This document shows positions 49,465-59,589 of a stretch of DNA of 64,000 bases, piece after piece. The DNA is from CAVVAL01 sp963740215 (lineage in GTDB: Bacteria; Actinomycetota; Actinomycetes; Mycobacteriales; Cryptosporangiaceae). The notes under the pieces were generated by a model that saw only the letters and a list, made by a program, of their open reading frames with translations, was not told the origin of the DNA and searched no databases. The first letter of the stretch is position 1. Every line of letters starts with the position of its first letter. The stretch spans positions 868,001 to 932,000 of the forward strand of contig CAVUDJ010000008.1 in assembly GCA_963740215.1 (NCBI GenBank). Direction: 5' to 3'. Both the position numbers and the translations under genes were made by a program.

Positions 49465-50189
49465 TCATGACGTACCGCCGGGCGTCGTCAGCAGTTCGTC
49501 GGCTTGGTCCAGCGGGCCGGACGTGTCGACGATGACGCCGTCGCGCAGGAACACCACCCGGTCAGCCCAGGCCGCGTGCCGGGCCTCGTGCGTCACCAGC
49601 ACCGCCGCCGCGCCGTCGTCCACCCGGGCCCGCAGCAGGCGCAGTACCGCCTCGCCGGTCTGCGAGTCGAGCGCGCCGGTCGGCTCGTCGGCCAGCACGA
49701 GCCGGCGCTCGCCGACGAGCGCCCGGGCGATCGCGACCCGCTGCTGCTGCCCGCCGGAGATCTCGTCGGGGAAGCGGTCCCCGAGGCCGTCGAGGTCCAT
49801 GTCGGCCAGCGCCTGCCGGGCGAACTGCCGTGCCTGGCGTACCCGGACTCCGTCGAGTTCCAGCGGCAGCGCCACATTCTCCGCCGCGGTGAGGCTGGCC
49901 AGCAGGTTCAGATCCTGGAAGACATAGCCGATCCGGCGCCGGCGCAGGGCGGCGAGCGCCCGGAGGCTGCACTCGGCCAGCACGGTGCCGTCCACGACCA
50001 CCTCGCCCTGGTGGGCCGGTCGAGCCCGCCGGCGAGGTTGAGCAGCGTGGACTTGCCCGACCCGGACGGCCCCATCACCGCGACCAGCTCGCCCGGCGCG
50101 ACAGCCAGCGACACGCCGCGCAGCGCGTGCACGGCGGTCTCGCCGGTGCCGTGCACCCGATGGACGTCGCGCAGTTCGAGGACGCTCAT
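49465..50189 (-). pseudogene. ABC transporter ATPase (MacB/LolD type), frameshifted
   Basis: Frame from ATG 50189 encodes Walker A (GPSGSGKS) to GGLDRPT, then loses sense; the neighbouring frame gives VVVDGTVLAE, Q-loop VFQDLNLLASLT, signature ISGGQQQRVAIARAL, Walker B LVLADEPTGALD and VLVTHEARH, ending 49465. The shift is near 50008-50015 (CACCAGGGCGAGG). Its start overlaps the PadR stop by 4 bases (ATGA), so regulator and transporter are co-transcribed. Confidence 0.85.
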
Positions 50190-50758
50190 TGGAGGACCTC
50201 CTCCGCCTGCTCGCCCGCCGCCAGGGCCACCGCGCTAGCCGGCGGGCTGTAGCGGACCAGGCTCGCTTCGCAATGATCCAGCCAACGCACCTCGGCCTCG
50301 GCCTGGAAGAGCATGGCGTCCAGCACGAGACGCCAGGACAGGTCGCCGGGATCTCCGGCGCGCGCCTTCAGCCGGGTGAACTCCTGCAATGTGCGCATCG
50401 TCGCGCTGCGCTGGGTCTGCACCACGGCGCGCACGTCCACGCCCGGTGTGGTCAGCGCCAGCGCCAGCTTGATCGCCAGCTCGTCGCGCGGCCGGTCGGT
50501 GCGGCTGACCGGAGTGGCGAACCACTCGGCGAGCTCCGCTCGGCCCGCGTCGGTGATCTCGTACGGCCGCTGCCCCCCGTCGCTCTGCGGCAGCGGGCGG
50601 ACCAGCTCGTCACGCTCCAGGCGCGACAGCGTCGTGTAGACCTGCCCGATGTTCAGCGGCCACGTACCGCCGGTGGACTCCTCGAAGGCAGTTCGCAGCT
50701 GGTAGCCGTACCGCGGGCCATGTTCCAGAAGGGCCAGAAGACCATGCTTGATCGACAT
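50186..50758 (-). CDS. PadR-family transcriptional regulator
   Basis: A 190-residue PadR repressor: N-terminal winged helix (KHGLLALLEHGPRYGYQLRT, NIGQVYTTLSRLERDELV, YEITDAGRAELAEW) and a C-terminal helical dimerisation domain (Vir_act_alpha_C). It begins a three-gene unit with an ABC ATPase and permease, the usual arrangement for a drug- or peptide-responsive repressor of its own exporter. ATG 50758 has a weak ribosome site. A palindrome GCATAC-CGG-GTATGC lies 14-28 bp upstream. Confidence 0.9.
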   Translation of the reverse strand: MSIKHGLLALLEHGPRYGYQLRTAFEESTGGTWPLNIGQVYTTLSRLERDELVRPLPQSDGGQRPYEITDAGRAELAEWFATPVSRTDRPRDELAIKLALALTTPGVDVRAVVQTQRSATMRTLQEFTRLKARAGDPGDLSWRLVLDAMLFQAEAEVRWLDHCEASLVRYSPPASAVALAAGEQAEEVLQ

Positions 50759-50771
50759 AGCTACTGAGTAT

Positions 50772-50786
50772 GCATACCGGGTATGC
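50772..50786. promoter_or_regulatory. Palindromic operator candidate of the PadR-ABC unit
   Basis: GCATAC-CGG-GTATGC, perfect 6-bp arms, in the leader of the reverse-strand padR gene, where a repressor would block its own transcription. Confidence 0.6.
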
Positions 50787-50827
50787 CCCAGGTCAACCCC
50801 TTGCTCTGGCCACCGCTTCCCGGCCCC

Positions 50828-50908
50828 TCCCCGAACCGGACTGTTCCGGAAGTGGTGCCCAAACTGGACAGCCGATGCAGCCATTTCCCCGACAGTTCAC
50901 GCCATGCC
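50828..50908 (+). repeat. Dispersed palindromic intergenic repeat, copy 4
   Basis: 81 bp, differing from the copy at 14552-14632 at only four positions (two C/T and two G/A). It sits between the PadR promoter and the terminator of the subtilase gene. Confidence 0.85.
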
Positions 50909-50918
50909 GTTGCGAGAC

Positions 50919-50961
50919 GCGGCCGGTCCTGCTCAGGTTTCCCGAGAGCAGGACCGGCCGC
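50919..50961 (-). terminator. Hairpin terminator of the subtilase gene
   Basis: A perfect 16-bp stem (GCGGCCGGTCCTGCTC and complement) with an 11-base loop, 11 bp past the stop of the reverse-strand peptidase. Confidence 0.8.
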
Positions 50962-50971
50962 GGCCAGCGCG

Positions 50972-53900
50972 CTAGTTCAGCGCGTACGCACGGATCAGCG
51001 TCTGCTCCAACCGGTTGCCCCGCTTGTCGGTGATGTCGACCTTGAGCGACACGAACCCGCTCGTGTTCACCTTCTTCGGGTGCGTGACGACGCCCGCGTA
51101 TCCGTCAGGACCGCCGGTCAGCGCGTTGACCCGCTTCCACGTGCCGCCGTCGTTGAAGGAGACCCAGACCTTGGCGTCCTTGATCGGGACCGGGGACACA
51201 CCCGCCTGGTGCCGCGGCTGGAGCCGGAGCGTGAACGGCTTACCGGCTGGGGCAGCGTTGTTCAGGTCCAGGCCGAGGTCCCAGCCTGCGGACAGGAACG
51301 GGAGGGTCACCGGCACGTCCTTCGGGCCGCGCGCCGACTTGAACGTCCACGCCGTGAAGGACTCGGTGGAAACTGTCCAGCGTGGCCGCCCCTTCGTGAC
51401 GTCGAGCTCCACCCGGTAGGTCGCCGGCTTCTCCACGCCGACCGGCACCGTGCCGTACGCGTGCGCACGCTCGGCCACCAGTTCCCCGTCGCGGTAGACG
51501 CGGGTGGCCGCGGTCTGGCCGAACGTGTCGACGGCGTGCTCCGGATCGGTGTCGAGGAACTCCGCGACCTGCAACACCAGGTCGTCGTTCGTGCGCTGGG
51601 TCGCCCTGAGCTGGGTGGTGGTGCCCGGTGCGAGCGGCCCCTTGTACCAACGCTCAGTCTTCGTGGTCCCCGGCTTGTGAACCGTGTACGGAACGCGCGT
51701 CCCCTCCGCGTCCGCCTCGAACCCGCTCCACACGACCGGGCTGTACCGGGTGTCGTTGGCCAGCAGGTAGTGCGTCTGGCGCAGCGGGAACGCGGTCCGG
51801 GCGGGGAATGCCAGCCCGAAGGTGTCGTACGGGCGGAGGGCGTAGTAGGCGAGACCACCGACCTGTCCCGGCTTCACGGCGTGGTACTCATTCTTGACGG
51901 TGGCCAGATCGGTGGGCCGCACATCCCTGGTGAGGTTCTCCGGGATACCGCCGGTGAAGGGCACGACGAGCTGGTACTGGTACGGGCTCACCGGCACGCC
52001 GCGCAGGTCGAGCGTGACCTTCCCGCGCTCCAGCCGCTTCACCAGCTGGTTACCCTCGGCGAGAGGCAGGTTGATCATCGGGATCGGCGCCGGGTACGGC
52101 ACGACGCGGTAGAAGTAGCCGCCGTCCTTGGTCACGATGATCGCCACTGCTGCCTTCGCCGCCGCGGCGTTGGCGATCTGGGCGGTCGGCTCGTAGTCGG
52201 CGCTCTCCCGGATCAGCGCGATCTTGCCACGGACGTCGCGCCCCTCGAAGTCCTGCGGCCGACCCGTGCCGGCATACACCAGCGGAAGCTTGTGGTGCCC
52301 GTTCACCAACGCGCCGTCCGGACCCGTGCCGCCGAGAACCCGCGGGTGCAGCACGAGGTCGGGTTTGACAGCCCGCATCCGCAGCGGCGGTTCGACCAGG
52401 GACGTCCGGGACACCAGCTCGATCTCACTGTCCGCCGTCTTGGGCGTCGGTACCGCCGAGAACTTCGTGACATAGGGCCCGTACATGTACGTCATCGAGG
52501 ACGCCTGCTCGCCGACCTTGCGGCGCAGCGTCAGCGCCCGTTCGCGCAGCTCCGTCTCCTGGTGCGGGACGCGGACCGCGACGTCTTTGGCGAGCCGCGC
52601 GTCCAGCGTCACCGAGATGTCCTTGTCGACGGTGAGGAGCGGCGTGGCGATGGCGGTGCTCTCGATCGGAACGGTGCGCGGAGCGTCCATCGTGCCGACC
52701 AGGGCCTGCACCGCGTACTTTCCGGGCCGCACTTCGAACGTCTGGGTGCTGTCCTCGTTGAGGTACGCCCACTGCCAGCTGCCCGGCTCGGTGCCGGAGA
52801 TCGACAGCATGGTCTGCACGCCGGGCGCGGCCGGCGTGCCGTCACGCCCGATCGCGGTGACCTTCACCAGGTTCTTGAACTCCTTGGTGTAGCCCAGCGC
52901 GGTGGTGAGGGTCGGGCCGGTGGCGCCGCGTTCGGTGGCGGTGAGCCACCCGCCGTAGGTGCCGAGTTCGCCCTTGTTGAGGTCCAGGGTGACCGTGGCC
53001 TGCGCGCTGCCGCCCGGCGGCAGGGTGAGGCTGGACGGGCGAGATCGTGAGCATGCCGTCGGGAGCCGGCTTCGTGCCGGCAGTGACGGACGCCGCCAGG
53101 TCCACCGTGGTCTCGGCGTCGCCGGTGTTGCGGTAGGTGACCGTCTTCGTCACGGGCTTGGCATCGCCGTACGGCCCACGGAAGTATCCGATGCTCAGCG
53201 CGCCGGTGCTGGCGGTGAGGCGCTGGCGGACCGCGCGCGCGACATCGAGCCGTCCGGCGCCCTGCTGGTAGGCGTTCTGGCCGGCCACGGTACGGGCGGT
53301 GGCGGTCAGGCCGGCCTTGAGCTGCTCGGCCGTCCAGTCCGGGTGTGCCTGCGCGAGGATCGCCGCAGCGCCCGCGACGTGCGGTGTGGCCATCGAGGTG
53401 CCGGACAGCCGGGCGTGGTGCTCGTCGACGGCGTTGCCGGCGAGGGTGCCCTCGGCGCGCGCAGCGACGATGCCGACGCCGGGCGCGGTGATCTCCGGCT
53501 TGACCGCGTAGTCGAGCCAGCGAGGACCGCGGCTGGAGAACGATGCGAGCGCGTCCGCCTTGTCGACGGCGCCGACCGTCAGCGCCGCGTCGGCAGCGCC
53601 CGGCGTCGCGATGGTCTCCTCGGCCGGCCCGGCGTTGCCGGCGGCGATGACGAAGAGCGCACCGGTGCTGGCGGTGAGGTTGTTGACCGCCTGGCTGAGC
53701 GGGTCGGTGCCGTCGCTCCATCCGCCGCCCAGGCTCATGCTGACGATCTTGGCGTTCGCCGCGCCCCACTCCATGCCGGCGATGATCTCCGAGTAGGCCC
53801 CCGAGCCGTTGTCGTTCAGGACCTTGCCGATGAGCAGCCGCGCACCGGGCGCGACGCCCTTGCGCTTGCCGCCCGACGCGGCACCGATACCGGCGACGGT

Positions 53901-54728
53901 GGACGCCACGTGCGTGCCGTGACCGTTCTTGTCGGCCGTGGTCGCCGCGGTGCTGAAGTTCTTCGTGCCGGCGATCTGGCCTGCGACGTCGGGGTGGTTC
54001 GGGTCGATTCCGGTGTCGAGCACGGCGACCGTGACGCCCTTGCCGTCGAAGCCGTCCGCCCACGCGGTCGGCGCGCCGACCTGCGGCACGCTGGCGTCGA
54101 GGCTGGCCTTGACCTTGGCGTCGAGCCAGATCTTGGCGATGCCGCCGGCCAACTGGGGCTTTGCGGGCGTGCGGTCGTCGTCGAGGGCCTCCCAGAACCG
54201 CCTCGCCTGCTTCTTGTCCGCGGCCAGCGCGATGGCGCCCACGCTCGCCAGCGCGCGAACCTTGCGGGAACCGGCCGGAGCCACCTTCTTGGCCACGCCC
54301 TGCTTCGAGCCGCCGTAGGTGGCGAGCAGCGGCAACGTGCCACCGTGCGCGTCGTCGTAGCCGTCGTCGATCAGCTTGGTGACGTTGAACAGGTTCCGAT
54401 CCAGCCGGCCCGCGGCAAGGTAGGGGGCCGCCGCGTCCGGGACGAGGAACAGTTCCTTGCCCTGCTGGAACGTCTGGTAGCCGCCCGGGGCGACACCGTT
54501 GTCAGGCGGCACGACCGCCGCGGCTCTCCTCCCGTCCGGAAGGGTGCTCACCCGTACTACGTCGCCGGTGATCAGCGTGAGCTTGTGGGTCTTGGATGGT
54601 CCATTCTGGACGGTCGAGGCGGGACTCCGCTCGTTTCCGGTGCGGACCCCGGCATCGGCGGGCACCGCCGCGACGGCGGACAACGCCATCGCGGCCAGTA
54701 CCGCGACACCCCGTGAGACTGCGCGCAT
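50972..54728 (-). pseudogene. Large secreted subtilisin-family (S8) serine peptidase, frameshifted
   Basis: ATG 54728 (AAGGGAAG upstream) starts a signal peptide (MRAVSRGVAV to about 26). A propeptide runs to about 210. The catalytic core has Asp238 (VAVLDTGID), His270 (NGHGTH), Asn365 (AAGNAG) and Ser445 (SGTSMATPH), all intact. After GMLTISP the frame is lost near 53040; the next frame resumes at once with SLTLPPGGSAQATVTLDLNK and runs 680 residues more through C-terminal beta-sandwich and PA-like segments (GRDVRGKIALIRE) to 50972. Corrected length is about 1,250 residues. Known relatives are broad-specificity extracellular proteases of streptomycetes. Confidence 0.85.
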
Positions 54729-55011
54729 CAGCACTTCCCTTCGACCGGTCCGACCACACGATCAGGGGATTGTGCTCGCGGACGAGGTTGGACGCCCATG
54801 GTCAATTGGCGCATTCTTCCTACAGCGCCGTGACCCAGGACGAAGCGCCCGCCGGAGTGGCGGCGTTCGGATTTCGAACGCCTCAGAGTGACCACGCTGC
54901 GACTGTCCGTGGGCCAGCCGGCCGTACCAGTACGTCCCGGTATCGTGCGACGCACCCGGTACCCAGGGCTGATTCCGCTCTTCGGGTGGGAGCCGCGGAG
55001 AAAGGCGTCGA

Positions 55012-57588
55012 ATGGCTCACAGAGACCACCTGCGGCATGTACGGGAACTGGCCGACGAGGCGAGCGCCGTGCAGGAACGCAGGGCTCGTGCCGCTGTACT
55101 CGCCGAGTTGCAGCGGGAGAGCGCCTTGGCCCTCCGTGAGGTGGTCGCCGAGGCGCGCGACGGCGGCACGACGTGGCGCGAACTCGCGGGGGATCTCGGC
55201 ATCGCGACGGCGACTCTGCACGGGCAGTACAACGCGGGCCAGGGCGTGCTCGTGGCCGGTCAGGGAGGGCGCCGCCCGTCGCTCACGACCGACCGAGCCG
55301 CCGATGCCGACCCTTCGATCCCCGCCGCGAGCCTGACCCGGTTCGTGGGGCGGACCCGTGAATTGGCGGACCTGCGCCCGTTGTTCCTCCGTGATCGCCT
55401 GGTGACGCTGACGGGGCCAGGCGGCGTGGGTAAGACGCGCCTCGCGGCGGAGTTCGTCCGCCTGGTGCGTTCCTCGTACCCGGGCGGGGTCTGGTGGGTG
55501 GAGCTGGCCCCACTCACCACCAACTCGGCGGTGAGCAACGCCGTGAGCGCGGCGGTTCGCGGTGACCGGCAGCCGGGACGACCCGCGTCGGAGATGCTCG
55601 CGGAGGCGTGCGCCGCCGGGCCGGGCCTGCTGGTACTCGACAACTGCGAGCACGTCGTCGACCAGTGTGCCGACGTCGTGGCCACGCTCCTTGAGGCATG
55701 CCCCCGCCTGCGCGTCCTGACGACGAGCCGCGAGGCGTTGCGGATCGGCGGCGAGTCACTGCTGCCGGTCGCCCCGCTCGCGGTGCCAGGCCGCGGCGAG
55801 GACGGCATCGACGACGTGCGACACCTGCCCGCGGTGCAGCTGTTCGCCGATCGAGCCAGGAACGTGGTGCCCGGCTTCGCGGTGACGCGGGAGAACGCGG
55901 CACCGATCGCGGAGATCTGCCGCGAGCTGGACGGGCTTCCGCTGGCGATCGAGCTCGCGGCGAGCCGCGTCCGGTTGTTGGGTGTCCACCAGGTCCGCTC
56001 GATGCTCAAGGATCGATTCGCGCTGCTCGACGACGGGCCCAGATCGAGCCCGGACCGGCACCGGAGCCTGCACGCGGCGATCGCGTGGAGCTACCAGCTG
56101 CTCCCCCCGGTCGAGCAGGCCGCCTTCCGCCGGCTGGCGGTGCTGGCGGGAGGATTCGGTCTCGCGGCTGCGACGGCCGTGTGCGCCGACGGCGCCGACA
56201 TCACGCCGTCGACGGTGCTCAGCCTGCTGAGCCGCCTCCAGGCCAAGTCGCTCATCGTCGGCGTCGACTCGGAGAGCGGGCCCCGGTTCCGCCAGTTCGA
56301 ATCCGTGCGCATCTACGCCTGGGCGCGGCTGGTCGACGCGGGTGAGCTGCCTGCGTGCCAGGAGCGCATGATCGGCTGGCTCTACCAGTTCGTCAGGGCC
56401 TACCTCCACGGCGAAGACCCGGACATGGCGGATCCGTGGCTCCACATCGGCAACGAGCTGGACAACCTGCAGCTGGCCACGCAGTGGGCCGAGCAGCGCG
56501 GCGATGATCGCTACGTCGGCCTGGCCACGCTCCTCGCCGAGCTGGAGCGGATGCACGGAAACGTCGCCGAGGCCCGCGAGCTGTACAAGCGGGCGCTGGA
56601 GACGAACCTCGGGCCCGCGATCGACCGCGCGTACGCATTGAGCTTCTCCGCCGCCGTCGAGCAGGAGCAGGCGAACCACGAGGAGGCGGTCCGGCTGGCT
56701 TCGACCTCCCTGGAGCTGGCGCGGTCGCTCGACAACCCGGCCGCGATCCCCGACGCCCTCGACATCCTGAGCGCCGCGTCGCTCAGCCTCGGCAGGCTCG
56801 CCGAATCCCGCGCCTACGCCGAGGAACACGTGGCCCTCAGCCGCCGCGAGTACGGTCCATGGTGGACGGCCATCGCTCTGGTGGAGCTCGCGCACTGCCT
56901 GGTCGTCGCTGGGGCCCTGGACGAGGCTGCAGCCAAGCTCGCCGAGGCCGAGCCGATCCTGCGCGCCCGGGCCGAACTCCCCCGGATGCTGCGGTTCCTG
57001 CACGCCGTCGGTCTGCTCGCGCTGCGCAGAGGCGACGTCGACGGCGCCGAGCGCGCGTTCGCGGAGGCCGTCGCCCTGTACGCCACCGATCCCCGGCGGC
57101 CGGGCCACAAGCGCAGCGTCTACGCGCTGGAGGGGCTGGCGCTCGTCGCCGACCAGCGCGACCAGCACGATCGGGCTCTGCGGCTGGCGGCGGCCGCGGC
57201 GACGCTACGGGACACGACGAGAGCGCGGCTGCGACAGCCCTGGCAGGCTGACGTGGAGCGCGTCATCGTACGTAGCCGGGTAAGGGCCGTCGATCCCGCA
57301 GGCGCCTGGGCCGAAGGCAGCGGGTGGACGGTGAACGAGGCCGTCGCCTACGCGCTGGGGTCACGACCCGAGACGCCGCGGGCGGTCGCGCCTCTCACGG
57401 CACGCGAATTCCGCGTCGCCGAGCTGGTGGCCGAGGGCTTCACGAACCAGCAGGTGGCGGCGCGCCTCGGCGTCTCGCCGCGCACCATCGCCAACCACCT
57501 TCACAACATCCGGAGAAAGCTCGACCTCCCCACCCGGGCGCACGTGATCGCCTGGGTCACCAGGCAATCCGCGTCGCCCGACAGCTGA
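55012..57588 (+). CDS. LuxR-family regulator with NB-ARC-like ATPase and TPR-like domains
   Basis: An 858-residue regulator from ATG 55012 (AAGG upstream). An N-terminal HTH-like helix pair (TTWRELAGDLGIATATLHGQ) is followed by an ATPase core with Walker A GPGGVGKTR (about 140-148), Walker B LLVLDNCEHVVD and sensor LTTSREALRI, then winged-helix and helical repeat segments and, at the C-terminus, a LuxR helix-turn-helix (LTAREFRVAELVAEGFTNQQ, VSPRTIANHLHNIRRKL). This is the AfsR/MalT-like plan in which ATP binding and an inducer control DNA binding. A strong hairpin follows. Confidence 0.88.
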   Translation: MAHRDHLRHVRELADEASAVQERRARAAVLAELQRESALALREVVAEARDGGTTWRELAGDLGIATATLHGQYNAGQGVLVAGQGGRRPSLTTDRAADADPSIPAASLTRFVGRTRELADLRPLFLRDRLVTLTGPGGVGKTRLAAEFVRLVRSSYPGGVWWVELAPLTTNSAVSNAVSAAVRGDRQPGRPASEMLAEACAAGPGLLVLDNCEHVVDQCADVVATLLEACPRLRVLTTSREALRIGGESLLPVAPLAVPGRGEDGIDDVRHLPAVQLFADRARNVVPGFAVTRENAAPIAEICRELDGLPLAIELAASRVRLLGVHQVRSMLKDRFALLDDGPRSSPDRHRSLHAAIAWSYQLLPPVEQAAFRRLAVLAGGFGLAAATAVCADGADITPSTVLSLLSRLQAKSLIVGVDSESGPRFRQFESVRIYAWARLVDAGELPACQERMIGWLYQFVRAYLHGEDPDMADPWLHIGNELDNLQLATQWAEQRGDDRYVGLATLLAELERMHGNVAEARELYKRALETNLGPAIDRAYALSFSAAVEQEQANHEEAVRLASTSLELARSLDNPAAIPDALDILSAASLSLGRLAESRAYAEEHVALSRREYGPWWTAIALVELAHCLVVAGALDEAAAKLAEAEPILRARAELPRMLRFLHAVGLLALRRGDVDGAERAFAEAVALYATDPRRPGHKRSVYALEGLALVADQRDQHDRALRLAAAAATLRDTTRARLRQPWQADVERVIVRSRVRAVDPAGAWAEGSGWTVNEAVAYALGSRPETPRAVAPLTAREFRVAELVAEGFTNQQVAARLGVSPRTIANHLHNIRRKLDLPTRAHVIAWVTRQSASPDS

Positions 57589-57615
57589 GGGGGCCTTCAA
57601 CGCGCGGCCGACACC

Positions 57616-57666
57616 CCGGCGGAGGTGCCGACCGGATCGAGCTGATCGGTCGGCGCCCTCCGCCGG
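57616..57666 (+). terminator. Strong hairpin terminator after the LuxR-family regulator
   Basis: CCGGCGGAGG pairs with CCTCCGCCGG and the stem continues inward through GCCGACC/GGTCGGC and GATC/GATC to a 5-base loop, 28 bp after the stop. Confidence 0.75.
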
Positions 57667-57676
57667 CCCCCTCCCC

Positions 57677-57704
57677 CTGTTGGCTAATTCGAGTTAGTAA
57701 ACAG
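57677..57704. promoter_or_regulatory. 28-bp palindromic operator candidate before the LacI gene
   Basis: CTGTT-gg-CTAATTC then GAGTTAG-ta-AACAG: 11 of 14 pairs match about one centre. It lies in a locally AT-richer stretch 135 bp upstream of a lacI-family start. LacI proteins bind such symmetrical sites. Confidence 0.6.
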
Positions 57705-57838
57705 GTTCTACCGTGGCCGGGGAGGTGTCAAGGTGTAACCGCGTGGCTACGGACCCTCCGCTGAGGTCAATCTCGCGCCGATGAGCCAGACTTGATCGGG
57801 CACCCGTCCCCGGGCGCCGCACACGGAGGGCCATCGGC

Positions 57839-58844
57839 ATGCCGGCACGTCCAGCGAGACTGGCGGACGTCGCGCTGCGCGCCGGGGTTTCCCGCACCAC
57901 CGCGTCGTTCGTCCTGACCGGCCGCCGCGACATGGGAATCTCCGCAGAGACGGAGGAACGCGTCAGGCGTGCCGCCCGGGAACTGGACTACCGACCCAAC
58001 CTGATATCGCAGGGACTTCGTACCAAGCTGACCCACACCATCGCCTTGGTGTCCGACACGATCGCCACCGATCCGTACGCCGGACAGATGATCTACGGCG
58101 GCCTGGCTGCGGCGGCGTCGCGAGATCACCGGATCTTCATCGGGGAGACGCAGGGCGATCCGGCCATGGAGACCTCCATCATCAGGGACTTCCTCGACCG
58201 TCAGGTCGACGGGTTCGTCCTCGCCGCCCTGTTCACCCGGGCGGTTCAGGTACCCCAGGCCCTGCGCGACCACCCGCTGGTCCTCCTCAACTGCGTCGGC
58301 AACCGGCACCGGGTGTGTTCGGTGCTGCCCGATGAGATCAACGCCGGCCGTACCGCCGCCCGGACACTGCTGGAGTTGGGCCACCGCGACGGCGTGTACC
58401 TGATCGGCGAGCAGGCGCCCTGGCTGTTCGCCGGCCGGGAGCGTCTGGCCGGGATACGGGAGACGTTCGAGCAGGCGGGGGCGTCTCTGGCCGGCACCAT
58501 CGACTGCTTCTGGTGGCCGCAGCCGGCGTACGAGGCCACCATGGACCTGCTCCAGAGCGGCGTGCGACCCAAGGCGTTGATCTGTCTCAACGACCGGATC
58601 GCGCTCGGCGTGTACCAGGCGTTGCAGGAGTCGGGGATGGCGATACCCGGCGACGTGTCCGGTCATCTCGTTCGATGACTCCGACCTCGCCGCGTGGCTG
58701 CGCCCGGCGCTCAGCAGCATCGCCCTGCCCCACCTCGAGATGGGGCGCCGGGCGGTGGAGCTGCTCCTCGACTCCGCACCCCAAGCCACCGTCGAGCGCA
58801 TTCCCATGCCGCTGGTCAGCCGCTCGTCACTCGCGCCGGCTTGA
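57839..58844 (+). pseudogene. LacI-family transcriptional regulator, frameshifted near its end
   Basis: The N-terminal HTH is complete (RLADVALRAGVSRTTASFVL, hinge ELDYRPNLISQGLRT), followed by the sugar-binding domain (TIALVSDTIATDPYAGQMIY, GFVLAALF, LICLNDRIALGVYQAL). At about 58660 the frame reads GDVSGHLVR and stops; the next frame continues with SVISFDDSDLAAWLRPALSS, then ALPHLEMGRRAVELLLDS, to 58844. Deleting one C in GTGTCCGGTC restores a 335-residue regulator. Ligand unknown; no sugar genes are adjacent. Confidence 0.85.
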
Positions 58845-58991
58845 CGGGCCCCCGTTGGTAACGGGCTGCACGCTGCGAATCCGATGTCGCCGTAGCTGAG
58901 ATCTGCGGGCTGTCGATCTGGCGGTGGTTCGATCGTATGGAGGGTGAGCGGTTGGCACGGTGCCGACCGCCGCGACGGAAGGTGTGGGGCC

Positions 58992-59573
58992 ATGCGGAAG
59001 CTGATCGTCATCGAATTCGTGACCCTCGACGGGGTCATGCAGGGGTTGGGATCGCCGGACGAGGACCGTGACGGCGGCTTCGAACATGGCGGCTGGGCCG
59101 CGCCGTTCTTCGACGAGGATCAGGGAGCCGCCGCGGTCGAAGGGTTGAAATCGACGACGGCGTACCTCTTCGGTCGCAAGACCTACGAGAAGATGGTCGA
59201 CTTCTGGCCGAGCCAGCCCGACGAGAACCCTATGGCCGCGCACCTCAACGCGACCCCGAAATACGTCGCCACACGGACCCTGACCAGCCTCACCTGGTCG
59301 AACTCCCAGGTGCTCGACGGCGAGATGGTCTCGGCCGTCCGCGATCTGAAGTCGCAGGGCGACGGCAACATCGCCGTGCTGGGCAGCGGGGTGCTCGTCC
59401 AGGAGCTCATCGCGAACGACCTCGTCGACGGCTACCGCCTGTTCCTACACCCGCTCCTCCTCGGCACCGGCAAGCGGCTGTTCCGGGAGATGGACCGGCC
59501 GAGGCGATTGCAGCTCGTCGACTGCACGCCGACCACCACCGGCGTACTCATGCTCGCGTACGAACCGGCGTGA
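58992..59573 (+). CDS. Dihydrofolate-reductase-fold (RibD C-terminal) family protein
   Basis: A 193-residue NADPH-type reductase fold: KLIVIEFVTLDGVMQ, AYLFGRKTYEKMVDFWP, KYVATRTL, NIAVLGSGVLVQELIANDLV and YRLFLHPLLLGTGKRLF. These are the landmarks of the RibD C-terminal family, whose stand-alone members are mostly of unknown reaction and should not be taken as folA. GTGTGGGG precedes the ATG. Confidence 0.87.
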   Translation: MRKLIVIEFVTLDGVMQGLGSPDEDRDGGFEHGGWAAPFFDEDQGAAAVEGLKSTTAYLFGRKTYEKMVDFWPSQPDENPMAAHLNATPKYVATRTLTSLTWSNSQVLDGEMVSAVRDLKSQGDGNIAVLGSGVLVQELIANDLVDGYRLFLHPLLLGTGKRLFREMDRPRRLQLVDCTPTTTGVLMLAYEPA

Positions 59574-59589
59574 ACCGTCCAGCTGCACG

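Noticed and set aside
55756..57168. 470-codon reverse frame inside the LuxR-family regulator
   Set aside because: Low complexity; the forward frame has ATPase and LuxR motifs.
57767..59038. 423-codon reverse frame across lacI and the RibD-like gene
   Set aside because: No recognisable motif; the forward genes account for the region.
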